Notes under the pieces: generated by a model | Databases searched by the model: none | What the model was told of the DNA's origin: nothing | Seen by the model: only the letters and a program-made list of their open reading frames with translations | Assembly: GCA_003523055.1 (NCBI GenBank) | Contig: DPHC01000002.1 | Span: forward strand, 303,927 to 367,926 | DNA from: Dehalococcoidia bacterium | GTDB taxonomy: Bacteria > Chloroflexota > Dehalococcoidia > Lucifugimonadales > UBA3495 | DNA length: 64,000 nucleotides | Direction: 5' to 3' | Part shown: piece by piece, positions 16,387-24,929 of the stretch | Layout of the letters: each line of letters opens with the position of its first letter | How positions within the stretch are numbered: the stretch's first letter is position 1 | Translations under genes and position numbers: made by a program

Positions 16387-17925
16387 ATGAAAAGTGATTT
16401 CTTTATCGCATTAACTCAGTTGGCCTCCGAGCGCCATCTACCAAAAGAACAAGTGCTAGACGCAATTGAAGTAGCTTTAGCATCGGCATTTAAGAAAGAT
16501 TACCCAGATTCCGCTGAAAACATCTCTGTGACTTTAGACCCGAACAGCGGGGACATCAATGTTTATGCAAAAAAAACAGTTGTAGAAGAAGTCTCCGATA
16601 CAACTTCAGAAATCCAATATTCAGAAGCAATAAAGATTAAACCTGATAGTAATATTGGAGACGAAATATACACCAAAGAGCCTCTTTCGCATAACGCAAG
16701 TCGGATTGCAGCACAAACTGCCAAGCAAGTAGTACTACAGAAACTTAGAGAAGCCGAAAGAGAACGATTATACGAAGAATTTTATCAACATAAAGACACT
16801 GTAATATCAGGTGTCATAGAGCAGGTAGATCCTGGAAAAGCTGTAATAGTCGAACTTGGTAGAGCACAAGCTGTCATGCCTAATGACGAGCAAGTGTATA
16901 TTGAACGCTATCGCAAAGGACAACGAACAAAAGTATTTGTTGTGGATGTTAGGAATTCAGCAAAAGGTCCTGCAATTATTGTGTCTCGGAGCCATCCAGA
17001 CCTCTTAAAACGACTATTCGAACTTGAAGTGCCAGAGATAAATGGTGGTGCTGTTTCTATACAGGCAGTAGCAAGAGAAGCAGGGTCCAGGAGTAAAATA
17101 GCTGTAAGCACCAATCAGGATGGAATTGACCCTGTTGGCTCATGTATTGGGGTACGGGGTAATAGAATTCAAAGTATTGTTAACGAGCTTCAAGGCGAAA
17201 AGATCGACGTAGTCCAATGGGACACAGACCCTAAGGTTTTTATATCTAGATCTATCAGCCCATCTGAAGTATTACATGTAGAATTGTCTCCTACTGAACC
17301 AACTGCAATAGTAGTAGTTCCAGACAAACAGTTATCCCTTGCTATCGGTAAAGATGGCCAAAATGCTAGATTAGCAGCCAGATTGACCGGATGGAAACTA
17401 GACATCAAAGGCAATCTAGAATGGGAAGAGAAAAGAAAAGAATTAGAAGCGATAGCACAAAAGAAACGTGAAGAACTAGCCGCAGCAGAGGTATTGGTTC
17501 CAACAAAAGAACCTATAGCGGAGGAGAAACCTGAAGAGGTTTTAGTCGCGCAACAAACGTCATTGGTAGATGAACAACCTGAGCCGGTTGTAGTTGAGCC
17601 AGCCGAAACTATAACTCCAACCATATCCAAAGAAGATGAAGAGGCTATATTACAGGCTCTAATCCTTGAAGAAGAAGCCTCAGTACCAGAAATGCAAGAA
17701 GAGGCTGTTGAAGAAGGATTATCAATAGAATCATTGGACGGATTCATTCTAGAAGATATTGGAGATGATGATGATTCGGGACCAAGCATAGATTTTCCTC
17801 AACTGGGCCAAAATTCAGGATTAATCAGATTCGCTGAAGATATTGTCGCAGATGATGAAAGATCAGGTCCTAGAAGACGTGGTGGCAACAGGCCAAATAA
17901 CCAACCAAAGCGAACACGCAGGTAG
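16387..17925 (+). CDS. nusA: Transcription termination/antitermination factor NusA
   Basis: A 512-residue RNA polymerase-binding factor. N-terminal polymerase-binding domain about residues 1-125, S1 domain about 133-198 (GVIEQVDPGKAVIVELG), KH1/KH2 about 200-345 with DPVGSCIGVRGNRIQSIVNEL and LAIGKDGQNARLAARLTGW. The tail, about residues 345-512, is highly acidic with Glu/Val-rich stretches and ends in a short basic RRRGGNRPNNQPKRTRR. The gene heads nusA-infB-rbfA-truB; the rimP and ylxR genes often found in this cluster are missing. Confidence 0.96.
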   Translation: MKSDFFIALTQLASERHLPKEQVLDAIEVALASAFKKDYPDSAENISVTLDPNSGDINVYAKKTVVEEVSDTTSEIQYSEAIKIKPDSNIGDEIYTKEPLSHNASRIAAQTAKQVVLQKLREAERERLYEEFYQHKDTVISGVIEQVDPGKAVIVELGRAQAVMPNDEQVYIERYRKGQRTKVFVVDVRNSAKGPAIIVSRSHPDLLKRLFELEVPEINGGAVSIQAVAREAGSRSKIAVSTNQDGIDPVGSCIGVRGNRIQSIVNELQGEKIDVVQWDTDPKVFISRSISPSEVLHVELSPTEPTAIVVVPDKQLSLAIGKDGQNARLAARLTGWKLDIKGNLEWEEKRKELEAIAQKKREELAAAEVLVPTKEPIAEEKPEEVLVAQQTSLVDEQPEPVVVEPAETITPTISKEDEEAILQALILEEEASVPEMQEEAVEEGLSIESLDGFILEDIGDDDDSGPSIDFPQLGQNSGLIRFAEDIVADDERSGPRRRGGNRPNNQPKRTRR

Positions 17926-18025
17926 TTAGTTAGACACAGGACACAACCATGAACCCGAAATATGTGTGTCTCTGAGCAAATATACCCGTAATTTAGCTAT
18001 ATATTCTTAAAAGTTATGGAGAATC

Positions 18026-19783
18026 ATGAATTCAAATGACACTGAAAATAAGAAACTTACTAGGACTTTAATCTTACCTGAAACCATCTCAGTTAAAAAC
18101 TTAGCTGATCTGATAGATGAAGATCCCATAGACGTGATAAAACAGCTGATGAGAAACGGTATAATGGCAGGTATGAACCAAGTGGTTGATCATCAAGTAG
18201 CCAGATTGATAACTAATGTTTACGGTATTTCTGCAAGATATGTAGAACCTAAAACGTCAGAACTAAAAATTACATCTGCAACTAGTAGTAACACAGAATT
18301 ACCAGTTCGACCTCCAGTTGTGACTATTTTAGGACACGTCGATCATGGCAAAACATCTTTGTTAGATAAAATTCGCGAAAGCCATATCGCCGACAAAGAA
18401 CTTGGAGGTATCACGCAACACATCGGCGCTTACCAAGTATCATATGAAAGTAAAACTATAACTTTCCTAGATACTCCTGGCCATGCAGCATTCACTTCAA
18501 TAAGATCTCGTGGAGTTAGATTAACTGACATAGCAGTACTTGTAGTTGCAGCAGATGACGGGATAATGCCTCAAACGATTGAAGCAATTAACCATGCTAA
18601 AGCCGCAGACGTGCCATTGATTGTAGCAATGAATAAAATCGATACTCCTGGTGCAGACACTGACAAAATAAAACGTCAATTAAGTGAAGAAGAATTACTA
18701 GTGGAAGAATGGGGTGGAGAAGTTATAGCGGTTCCTGTATCTGCTATGACAGGAGAAGGAATAGAGAATCTTCTAGAAAACATACTGCTAGTATCTGAAA
18801 TCTTAGAACTTCGCGCAAACCCAGATTCTCTCGCTACTGGTGTTGTCATAGAAGCAAAATTAGATAAACAAAAAGGGCCAACTGCAACTGTCTTGATACA
18901 AGAAGGGTCATTGAAAATTGGCGACTATATATTTGCCGGTAACGTCTGGGGAAGAGTCAAAGCCCTTAGTAACCATCTTAATGAATCTATGACTTCGGCT
19001 ACCCCAGGCACGCCTGTGGAAATATTAGGGTTCAATGGAGTGCCTGAGGCCGGAGTACTTATGAAAGTAGCATCTTCAGAAAAAGAAGTTAAGGCACTTA
19101 TAACAAAATCCAATGATAATCATAATAGTTTAGCATCCAAAACTCTAACGTTAAACGAAGTAGCGAAAAAGATAGATTCCGGTGAATTAAAAACTTTAAA
19201 TCTTGTATTGAAAGCTGATGTCCAAGGCAGTTTGGAAGCGGTATCACAGTCAATTCAATCGCTAGAATCTGAGCAAGTACAAATCCAAGTAATCCATTCC
19301 GCAAGTGGCGCTATAAATGAATCTGACATATTATTGGCCGGGGCGTCAGACGCAGTCATTTTAGGTTTCTCATTACCAGAAGACCCCAATATGCTTAAAA
19401 TAGCAGAACGAGCGGGGATAGAGATCCGATATTACAATATAATCTACCAACTATTAGAAGACATGCAAAAAGCAGTAGATGGAATGATAGAACTAGAAGT
19501 AGAAGAAATATACTTAGGCAAAGTAGAAATCAGAGAAATATTCCCTGGCAAGAAAAACACGGCCATAGCCGGTTGCAGGGTGATTGACGGCAAAATAGTC
19601 AAAAATGCCATGGCCCGAATATTAAGAGCCGAGCAAGTCATTGATGATTGTCCTATTATAAGCCTCAGGCATTTTAGAGATGAAGTAAATGAAATAACAA
19701 CAGGAATGGAATGTGGGATCCAGTTAGGTAACTTCAATGACTATGCAGAAGGCGACATATTAGAAATTCATCGCCAGAAATAG
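18026..19783 (+). CDS. infB: Translation initiation factor IF-2
   Basis: A 585-residue GTPase that delivers initiator tRNA to the 30S subunit. A short N-domain (about residues 15-60, SVKNLADLIDEDPIDVIKQL) precedes the G domain with GHVDHGKTSLLD (G1), DTPGHAA (G3) and NKID (G4), followed by domains II-IV. The long N-terminal extension of enterobacterial IF-2 is absent, as in many compact genomes. Lies 100 bp after nusA and 29 bp before rbfA. Confidence 0.97.
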   Translation: MNSNDTENKKLTRTLILPETISVKNLADLIDEDPIDVIKQLMRNGIMAGMNQVVDHQVARLITNVYGISARYVEPKTSELKITSATSSNTELPVRPPVVTILGHVDHGKTSLLDKIRESHIADKELGGITQHIGAYQVSYESKTITFLDTPGHAAFTSIRSRGVRLTDIAVLVVAADDGIMPQTIEAINHAKAADVPLIVAMNKIDTPGADTDKIKRQLSEEELLVEEWGGEVIAVPVSAMTGEGIENLLENILLVSEILELRANPDSLATGVVIEAKLDKQKGPTATVLIQEGSLKIGDYIFAGNVWGRVKALSNHLNESMTSATPGTPVEILGFNGVPEAGVLMKVASSEKEVKALITKSNDNHNSLASKTLTLNEVAKKIDSGELKTLNLVLKADVQGSLEAVSQSIQSLESEQVQIQVIHSASGAINESDILLAGASDAVILGFSLPEDPNMLKIAERAGIEIRYYNIIYQLLEDMQKAVDGMIELEVEEIYLGKVEIREIFPGKKNTAIAGCRVIDGKIVKNAMARILRAEQVIDDCPIISLRHFRDEVNEITTGMECGIQLGNFNDYAEGDILEIHRQK

Positions 19784-19812
19784 CTCCTCAATAACGAGAA
19801 AAGATAGATGTT

Positions 19813-20160
19813 ATGAATAGAAGATTAGAACGAATCAATGAGACCATCAGAACTGAATTGGGAAACCTTCTACTAAAAGACGTCAGCGATCCAAGGTTGT
19901 CTGGCATAATCACAATAACTGAAGTAAATACGTCTCCAGATCTTAGAAATGCGCAAGTGTTCTTGAGCGTTTTGGGCGATGAAACTCTCCAAAACGAAGC
20001 CTTAGAAGGAATGAAATCCGCAGCAAGTTATTTGAGGCGATCTTTAAGGGATCGGTTACTACTAAGAAATACCCCGTTTTTAACATTCAAACTTGATCAT
20101 TCCGCAGCGGTTGGAGATAAGTTGTTAAAATTGATCAAAAAGGCGAATTCACATAATTAA
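19813..20160 (+). CDS. rbfA: 30S ribosome-binding factor RbfA
   Basis: A 115-residue KH-fold protein helping 30S maturation. It opens NRRLERINETIRTELGNLL, with VSDPRLSGIITITEVNTSPDLRNAQVFLSV as the family core and LRNTPFLTFKLDHS near the end. Normal length. Between infB and truB in the usual order. ATG follows a GAGAAAAGATAG leader with a weak Shine-Dalgarno. Confidence 0.95.
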   Translation: MNRRLERINETIRTELGNLLLKDVSDPRLSGIITITEVNTSPDLRNAQVFLSVLGDETLQNEALEGMKSAASYLRRSLRDRLLLRNTPFLTFKLDHSAAVGDKLLKLIKKANSHN

Positions 20161-20191
20161 ATTAATTACGCAAGTTCCTTAATTAATAGAT

Positions 20192-21097
20192 ATGATTAAT
20201 GGATTCATAAATATTTACAAACCAACTGGCATAACTTCAATGGACGTCATCCGGCAAGTCAAACGGCCTTACGGGAAAAACAACATAAAAGTCGGACACT
20301 GTGGCACTTTAGATCCTTTAGCTGAGGGAGTCTTACCTTTGGCAATTGGCAATGCATCTAGGCTGGCCGAATACGTAGTGAATGGAGAAAAAACGTATTT
20401 CGCAGAGATAACTTTAGGAGGAGAAACTGCTACATACGACGCAGAATCCCCGATCTTAAACAAAAAACCAACAGATCACATTAATGCCGAAATGATAAGT
20501 TCAGTATTATCAGAATTTGTAGGAGATATATATCAGAAACCTCCTATTTATAGCGCTTTAAAATACCAGGGTAAAAGATTATATGATTTTGCAAGAAAAA
20601 ACATTGATGTGGATATACCTTCTCGCAAAGTCACGGTCTCAGCGATAGAATTACTTTCCTACGATTGTTCCAAGTTAGAACTCAGAGTGACTTGCGGCAA
20701 AGGAACATATATAAGGTCTATCGCACACGATTTAGGAACCTTATTGGGATGTGGAGCATATCTCCAAAAATTAATCAGAGAATCTTGTTCCAATTTCACT
20801 CACTTAGACGCTATTCACCTGGCAGATTTAACCAAAATGTTAATAATTGATCCTGATTCGTTAGCTCAACATCTAATCCCCATAGACACCGCGATGAAAC
20901 ATTTTCCCAAAATATGTGTCCCTGAAGTGATTGCCAAAAGATTCAAAAACGGAATGGAAATAGATCTAACTCACATACTAACTCAATTTGACCACAATGC
21001 GATATTTAGAACATATGATCCTCATGGTTCATTTTGTGCGGTTTCAACTCTTAATCCACTTTCTGGGAAGTTGAAACCAGTAAAAGTTTTTCTTTAA
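20192..21097 (+). CDS. truB: tRNA pseudouridine-55 synthase TruB
   Basis: A 301-residue enzyme making pseudouridine 55 in the T-loop of tRNAs. The catalytic motif GHCGTLDPLAEGVLPLAIG is near residue 35, with the catalytic Asp in TLDP. QKPPIYSALKYQGKRLYDFAR and GKGTYIRSIAHDLG are the other TruB signatures. Last gene of the nusA cluster; the next 170 bp contain only a structured intergenic region. Confidence 0.96.
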   Translation: MINGFINIYKPTGITSMDVIRQVKRPYGKNNIKVGHCGTLDPLAEGVLPLAIGNASRLAEYVVNGEKTYFAEITLGGETATYDAESPILNKKPTDHINAEMISSVLSEFVGDIYQKPPIYSALKYQGKRLYDFARKNIDVDIPSRKVTVSAIELLSYDCSKLELRVTCGKGTYIRSIAHDLGTLLGCGAYLQKLIRESCSNFTHLDAIHLADLTKMLIIDPDSLAQHLIPIDTAMKHFPKICVPEVIAKRFKNGMEIDLTHILTQFDHNAIFRTYDPHGSFCAVSTLNPLSGKLKPVKVFL

Positions 21098-21121
21098 TAA
21101 CTATATTTGTTCAAAAAAATC

Positions 21122-21226
21122 ACGAAATGACACTTTGTAGTTGATTAACTTGTGCTCATTTCGTAACATATGCTCCATAGTGGTATCGTGTTTTTTCAGA
21201 GGCTCTGATTCTATGATACCTTACTA
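21122..21226 (+). ncRNA. Structured intergenic RNA candidate (two strong helices) upstream of the DUF5679 gene
   Basis: Helix 1: ACGAAATGACAC (21122-21133) pairs with GTGCTCATTTCGT (21152-21164), 12 bp with one bulge. Helix 2: TAGTGGTATC (21178-21187) pairs with GATACC-TT-ACTA (21215-21226), enclosing a small hairpin CAGA/TCTG (21197-21207). The order is helix, helix, strong ribosome-binding site, gene, so this could be a structured 5' leader, a small RNA or stacked truB terminators. No known RNA family is recognised. Confidence 0.45.
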
Positions 21227-21267
21227 TGTCGGAAACATTCAGAAAATAATACCTACAAGGAGGAGAA

Positions 21268-21411
21268 ATGGAAGCATACTGTTTTAAATGCAGGGAAAAA
21301 AAAGAAATCCAAAATCCTACTGCTGTAACATTAAAAAACGGCCGACCAGCAACTCAGGGAACTTGCGGTGTCTGTAGCACCAAATTGTTCAGAATAGGTA
21401 AATCTTCGTAA
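21268..21411 (+). CDS. DUF5679-like small zinc-ribbon protein
   Basis: A 47-residue protein starting at ATG with the very strong Shine-Dalgarno AAGGAGGAG. It has CFKC at residues 5-8 and CGVC at residues 33-36, a treble-clef or ribbon-like four-Cys arrangement, with a basic, Gly/Arg-containing middle (LKNGRPATQGTC). This matches small DUF5679-type proteins common in Chloroflexota; the function is unknown, nucleic-acid or ribosome binding being a guess. Followed directly by an inverted repeat. Confidence 0.85.
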   Translation: MEAYCFKCREKKEIQNPTAVTLKNGRPATQGTCGVCSTKLFRIGKSS

Positions 21412-21420
21412 GTAGGAACA

Positions 21421-21453
21421 TTATTTACGGGATAACTAATATCCCGTAAATAA
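21421..21453. repeat. Perfect 13-bp inverted repeat after the DUF5679 gene
   Basis: TTATTTACGGGAT (21421-21433) and ATCCCGTAAATAA (21441-21453) form a perfect stem with a 7-base loop. There is no T-run on either strand, so it is not a standard intrinsic terminator. It could be an mRNA-stabilising hairpin or a protein-binding palindrome between the small zinc-ribbon gene and the NrtS-like gene. Confidence 0.8.
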
Positions 21454-21459
21454 TGCGAT

Positions 21460-21813
21460 ATGTTTTCAAATCCAACCATGAAAGATAGTGAATTGTGTTT
21501 GAAATGCTCCAAATCCTTGCACAACAAACCCAAATTCATCGTACTAAATAAAACACTTACCATAGAAACAATGAAATCCATAAGCTTTCTATGTACCATT
21601 TGTTATATAACTAACAAGAACCTATTGAAGCGCAGTGTAATAGTGGCCACAGTTGTTGGTACTATATTAAATTTACTTAATTATGGTAATTCTATAGGCA
21701 CAATTACCATAACTTTATTTTTAGTTGTCAAAATGTCATTAAATTACTTTGTACCGTTCTTAGTCTCTTTTACTACTAGTTTTATGGCTAGCCGCAGTAA
21801 AAGTCCTGATTAG
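21460..21813 (+). CDS. Zinc-ribbon plus NrtS-like two-helix membrane protein
   Basis: A 117-residue protein. The N-terminal part has CLKC at about residues 13-16 and CTIC at about 45-48, a four-Cys metal site. The C-terminal part (about 57-113: KRSVIVATVVGTILNLLNYG, then LNYFVPFLVSFTTS) has two hydrophobic helices in the pattern of NrtS, a small nitrate/nitrite-transport protein family. The fusion is unusual. No nitrate reductase genes are nearby, so transport of nitrate is only suggested. An alternative start at Met7 (21478) is possible. Ends overlapping convergent lexA by 4 bp. Confidence 0.65.
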   Translation: MFSNPTMKDSELCLKCSKSLHNKPKFIVLNKTLTIETMKSISFLCTICYITNKNLLKRSVIVATVVGTILNLLNYGNSIGTITITLFLVVKMSLNYFVPFLVSFTTSFMASRSKSPD

Positions 21814-22460
21814 GTATATTGCCTTACAACGCTTACAACTGTACCTCTGATGCTAATATTATCTGCTGCGACAAATATTGGTGCCATCGTACTATTTGAA
21901 GGTTGTAACCGAATTACACCATGCGGGTGAAAGTAAATCTTTTTAAGAGTAGCTTCTTCTTCCTGGACTAACCAAGCAACGACTGTCTGACCATTTTCTG
22001 CTTGTGGTCCAGATTTTACAATTACAACATCACCATCGTCGATACAAGAATCTATCATAGATGTACCTTCAACTCGTAATCCGTATAATAAATCTTGGTG
22101 TTGTTGACCTGGTGGTAAATCTATATACTCTGCAGATTCAACATCAGCCAAAACGTCTCCAAAAACTGGTAATGGAGATCCTGCAGCAATTTTACCCAAT
22201 ACTGGAATTCTAGTTGTCTTAAAGGAATTACTCGCATCTTTACCATCAAGTAACTCTATGCCTCTTGCTATATCCTTGCGTCTGCTTATAAACCCGCGTT
22301 TTTCTAATATTTTTAAATTGTAGTCTACAACTGAAGTAGAACTAATGTTGCAAATTTTTTGTATATCCCTAACAGTCGGGGGGAAATCATTTTCTTTCGC
22401 AAACGAACCTATACCATCAAGGATATCTGTTTGTTTCTTAGATAACGAAGTTGCTACCAT
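21810..22460 (-). CDS. lexA: LexA SOS repressor
   Basis: A 216-residue repressor/autopeptidase. Winged-helix DNA-binding domain about residues 1-70; self-cleavage site AAGSPLPVFGD (Ala-Gly) near residue 92; catalytic Ser in EGTSMIDSCIDDGD near residue 131; catalytic Lys region EEATLKKIY. RecA filaments trigger its cleavage after DNA damage. Its own start is preceded by a GAAC-N4-GTTT palindrome, so it is autoregulated, and recA (28.5 kb) carries two similar boxes. Confidence 0.96.
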   Translation of the reverse strand: MVATSLSKKQTDILDGIGSFAKENDFPPTVRDIQKICNISSTSVVDYNLKILEKRGFISRRKDIARGIELLDGKDASNSFKTTRIPVLGKIAAGSPLPVFGDVLADVESAEYIDLPPGQQHQDLLYGLRVEGTSMIDSCIDDGDVVIVKSGPQAENGQTVVAWLVQEEEATLKKIYFHPHGVIRLQPSNSTMAPIFVAADNISIRGTVVSVVRQYT

Positions 22461-22477
22461 ATTTTACCACCTTTATA

Positions 22478-22489
22478 AAACATATGTTC
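22478..22489 (-). promoter_or_regulatory. LexA (SOS) box upstream of lexA
   Basis: On the minus strand GAACATATGTTT, fitting the GAAC-N4-GTTC type used by Gram-positive-like LexA proteins with one mismatch. It lies 18 bases upstream of the lexA ATG and just above the ribosome-binding site AAAGGTGG. Confidence 0.8.
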
Positions 22490-22558
22490 TAATTAGTGTA
22501 CCACATAAATGAAGAGGCTACATCTGTAGTAGGTGTTAAAACAAGTAGTGAAAGTTGT

Positions 22559-22810
22559 TTATATGGACTTTGAGGAGGCGATCAATCGAGACTTAGTTCT
22601 TGCAGCAGTGTTCTTATGTATAAGTTTTTTTCCTGCTATTTTATCAAGTTGTTTCACGGCCTTTGCTACTAATAAATCCACGTCTTCTTTTGAATCGTTA
22701 TTAGTTATTGCTTTTTTTGCAGCACCAATTACAGTTCTTGTCTCACTAATGATACTGTGGTTACGGACCTGCTTTACTCTAGATCGTTTATTTGCTTTCT
22801 CAGCGGACAT
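22559..22810 (-). CDS. rpsT: 30S ribosomal protein S20
   Basis: An 83-residue basic helical protein binding 16S rRNA. It begins MSAEKANKRSRVKQ and contains LVAKAVKQLDKIAGKKLIHKNTAARTKSRL, the S20 signature. A GTG three codons upstream is open, but ATG 22810 is better because AAAGGTG lies 7 bases before it. Sits alone between lexA and gyrB. The overlapping plus-strand frame is a shadow. Confidence 0.93.
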   Translation of the reverse strand: MSAEKANKRSRVKQVRNHSIISETRTVIGAAKKAITNNDSKEDVDLLVAKAVKQLDKIAGKKLIHKNTAARTKSRLIASSKSI

Positions 22811-22876
22811 ATTAGTCACCTTTTTCTAAACTGCTATAAGTATACAGTAAATTTCAATATACTGCATTGCATGCCC

Positions 22877-24811
22877 TCATATGTCCAAGTTTCTTACGGT
22901 TCGAGCATGGGCCTGTATAAATCCTTTACGTGGTGCTACAGCTTCACCCATCAATGTAGTAAACACTTCATTAGATGCCATTACATCATCAATATTGACC
23001 CTAAGCATTTGCCTGGATTCGGGATCCATAGTAGTTTCCCATAATTGATCTGGATTCATTTCACCAAGGCCTTTATATCTCTGAGTCTGCAAACCTCTTT
23101 TCCCTTCAAAACTGGTTAAAACAGATTCTTTTTCCAATTCAGTATAAGCATATCTTGCGTCACTTCCGGCTTGTATTTTATAAAGAGGTGGTTGTGCAAT
23201 GTATAAAAATCCATGTTCTATGAGAGATATCATTCTACGGAAAAAGAAAGTCAAAATCAAAGTCCTAATATGGGATCCATCAACATCAGCATCGGTCATT
23301 ATAATTATTTTGTGATACCTACATTTCGAAGCATCAAAATCCTCTCCTTCGCCTGCTCCAATGGCTGCAATCATAGCTCTGATTTCTTCATGTCCTAAAA
23401 TTTTATCTGGCTGTTGCAATACTCTTTCTACGTTTAATATCTTACCTTTTAAAGGTAAGATGGCCTGATATTGCCTGTCTCTACCCATCTTGGCTGATCC
23501 TCCAGCAGATTCTCCTTCCACAATGTACAATTCTGATTTTTCAGGGTCTCGCTCGGCGCAATCTGATAGTTTCCCAGGTAGTGAAGACCCATCCAGCGCA
23601 TTTTTCCTTATCACTAATTCTCTAGCTTTCTTAGCGGCATCTCTAGCTTTTTGAGAAGTTAAGCACTTTTCCATAATTTTCTTAGCATCAATCGGTGTTT
23701 CTTCCAAATATCTAATAAGGCCCTCACTAACGATCGTATCAACCGCTCCTCTGACTTCAGCGTTACCTAATTTTGTCTTAGTTTGTCCTTCAAACTGTGG
23801 GTCAGTTAACTTAACGCTGATCACAGCTCCTAAGCCTTCTCTAACATCTTCACCAGTTAAGTTAGATTGATCCTCTTTAATAAATCCTTGCTTTCTAGCA
23901 TAATCATTCAATATTCTAGTCAAAGCTAATCTAAATCCTGTTAAATGAGTTCCTCCTTCTTGGGTATTGATACAGTTGGCAAATGAATAAACCTGTTCTG
24001 TGTACCCTTGGTTATACTGTACTGCTACCTCAACCATAGTTTCCCCAGAACTCTTTTGATAGTAAAAAGGAGTTTCATGTAAATAGGACCTACTTTTGTT
24101 TATGTTCCTGACTAAGTTAGCTATACCACCGTCAAAGAAGTACGTTCTTTCTATATCTCCTTTTCGGGTACTAGCATGCCAATAGCTCGTGAAATGTAAT
24201 TTCAAGCCTTTATTGAGGTACCCCATTTCTTTAAAACGGTTTATCAATACGTCAAAATCATATTCTATAACAGGGAAAATATCAGGATCAGGGCTGAAAG
24301 TTATTGTAGTACCATGACGATCAGTAGAACCTAACACTTCTAATGTCCCTGTAGGTATCCCCCTAGCGTACTGCTGGGAGTATACTTTACCTTCTCTATG
24401 AATTTCGGCTGTAACATGAGCTGATAGTGCATTAACAACTGACGCTCCAACCCCGTGCAATCCACCACTAACTTTGTATGCCCCTCCACCAAATTTACCT
24501 CCAGCATGCAGTGTAGTCATAACTGTTTCCAATGCAGAGAGTCCTGTAGTGGCGTGTTTATCTATTGGAATACCTCTCCCATTATCAGAAACGCTGATCG
24601 CACCAGTTTCTGAAATCTCTATAGTAACTGTATCGCAGTATCCGGCCATAGCTTCATCAACGCAGTTATCAATAATTTCATATATTAAGTGATGGAGTCC
24701 TCTCTGATCGGTACTTCCTATATACATTCCTGGACGGACTCTAACGGCTTCTAGTCCTTCTAAAACTTGAATGTCTTTTGCTGTGTAAGATTGATTTTGT
24801 TTTGTGTTCAT
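22877..24811 (-). CDS. gyrB: DNA gyrase subunit B
   Basis: A 644-residue ATPase subunit of type IIA topoisomerase, introducing negative supercoils with GyrA. GHKL ATPase region: EIIDNCVDEA, DNGRGIP, GGLHGVGASVVNALS. TOPRIM: VEGESAGGSAKMGRDRQYQA (usually EGDSAGG; Glu here) and DADVDGSHIRTL. C-terminal QRYKGLGEMNPDQLWETTMDP is the GyrB signature. ParE cannot be strictly excluded, but length and sequence favour GyrB. gyrA is not in the window. Confidence 0.95.
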   Translation of the reverse strand: MNTKQNQSYTAKDIQVLEGLEAVRVRPGMYIGSTDQRGLHHLIYEIIDNCVDEAMAGYCDTVTIEISETGAISVSDNGRGIPIDKHATTGLSALETVMTTLHAGGKFGGGAYKVSGGLHGVGASVVNALSAHVTAEIHREGKVYSQQYARGIPTGTLEVLGSTDRHGTTITFSPDPDIFPVIEYDFDVLINRFKEMGYLNKGLKLHFTSYWHASTRKGDIERTYFFDGGIANLVRNINKSRSYLHETPFYYQKSSGETMVEVAVQYNQGYTEQVYSFANCINTQEGGTHLTGFRLALTRILNDYARKQGFIKEDQSNLTGEDVREGLGAVISVKLTDPQFEGQTKTKLGNAEVRGAVDTIVSEGLIRYLEETPIDAKKIMEKCLTSQKARDAAKKARELVIRKNALDGSSLPGKLSDCAERDPEKSELYIVEGESAGGSAKMGRDRQYQAILPLKGKILNVERVLQQPDKILGHEEIRAMIAAIGAGEGEDFDASKCRYHKIIIMTDADVDGSHIRTLILTFFFRRMISLIEHGFLYIAQPPLYKIQAGSDARYAYTELEKESVLTSFEGKRGLQTQRYKGLGEMNPDQLWETTMDPESRQMLRVNIDDVMASNEVFTTLMGEAVAPRKGFIQAHARTVRNLDI

Positions 24812-24929
24812 ATATCAACGGCTGGGTTGTTAAATTTCCTATTCACGTGTTTTCCCAAATGAGGAACAACCATATATAATTCTATCAAAAATACCACCAA
24901 TACAGTGGAACTTATTGTCACTTGTAAAC

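Noticed and set aside
17190..17789. 199-codon minus-strand frame inside nusA
   Set aside because: It is exactly antisense to the acidic nusA tail, and its Ser/Thr-rich composition is what the reverse strand of Glu/Ala/Val-rich codons gives. No ribosome-binding site or family resemblance.
17949..17975. Eight-codon ATG frame between nusA and infB inside a GACACA/TGTGTC hairpin
   Set aside because: Too short, with a single Cys codon and no terminator after it; not comparable with the cysteine leaders.
22533..22829. 98-codon plus-strand frame opposite rpsT
   Set aside because: Shadow of ribosomal protein S20, whose sequence, start and ribosome-binding site on the minus strand are clear.
24825..24871. 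GGTTGTT ... AACAACC inverted repeat upstream of gyrB
   Set aside because: Only 7 bp of pairing over a 33-base AT-rich loop; likely by chance.
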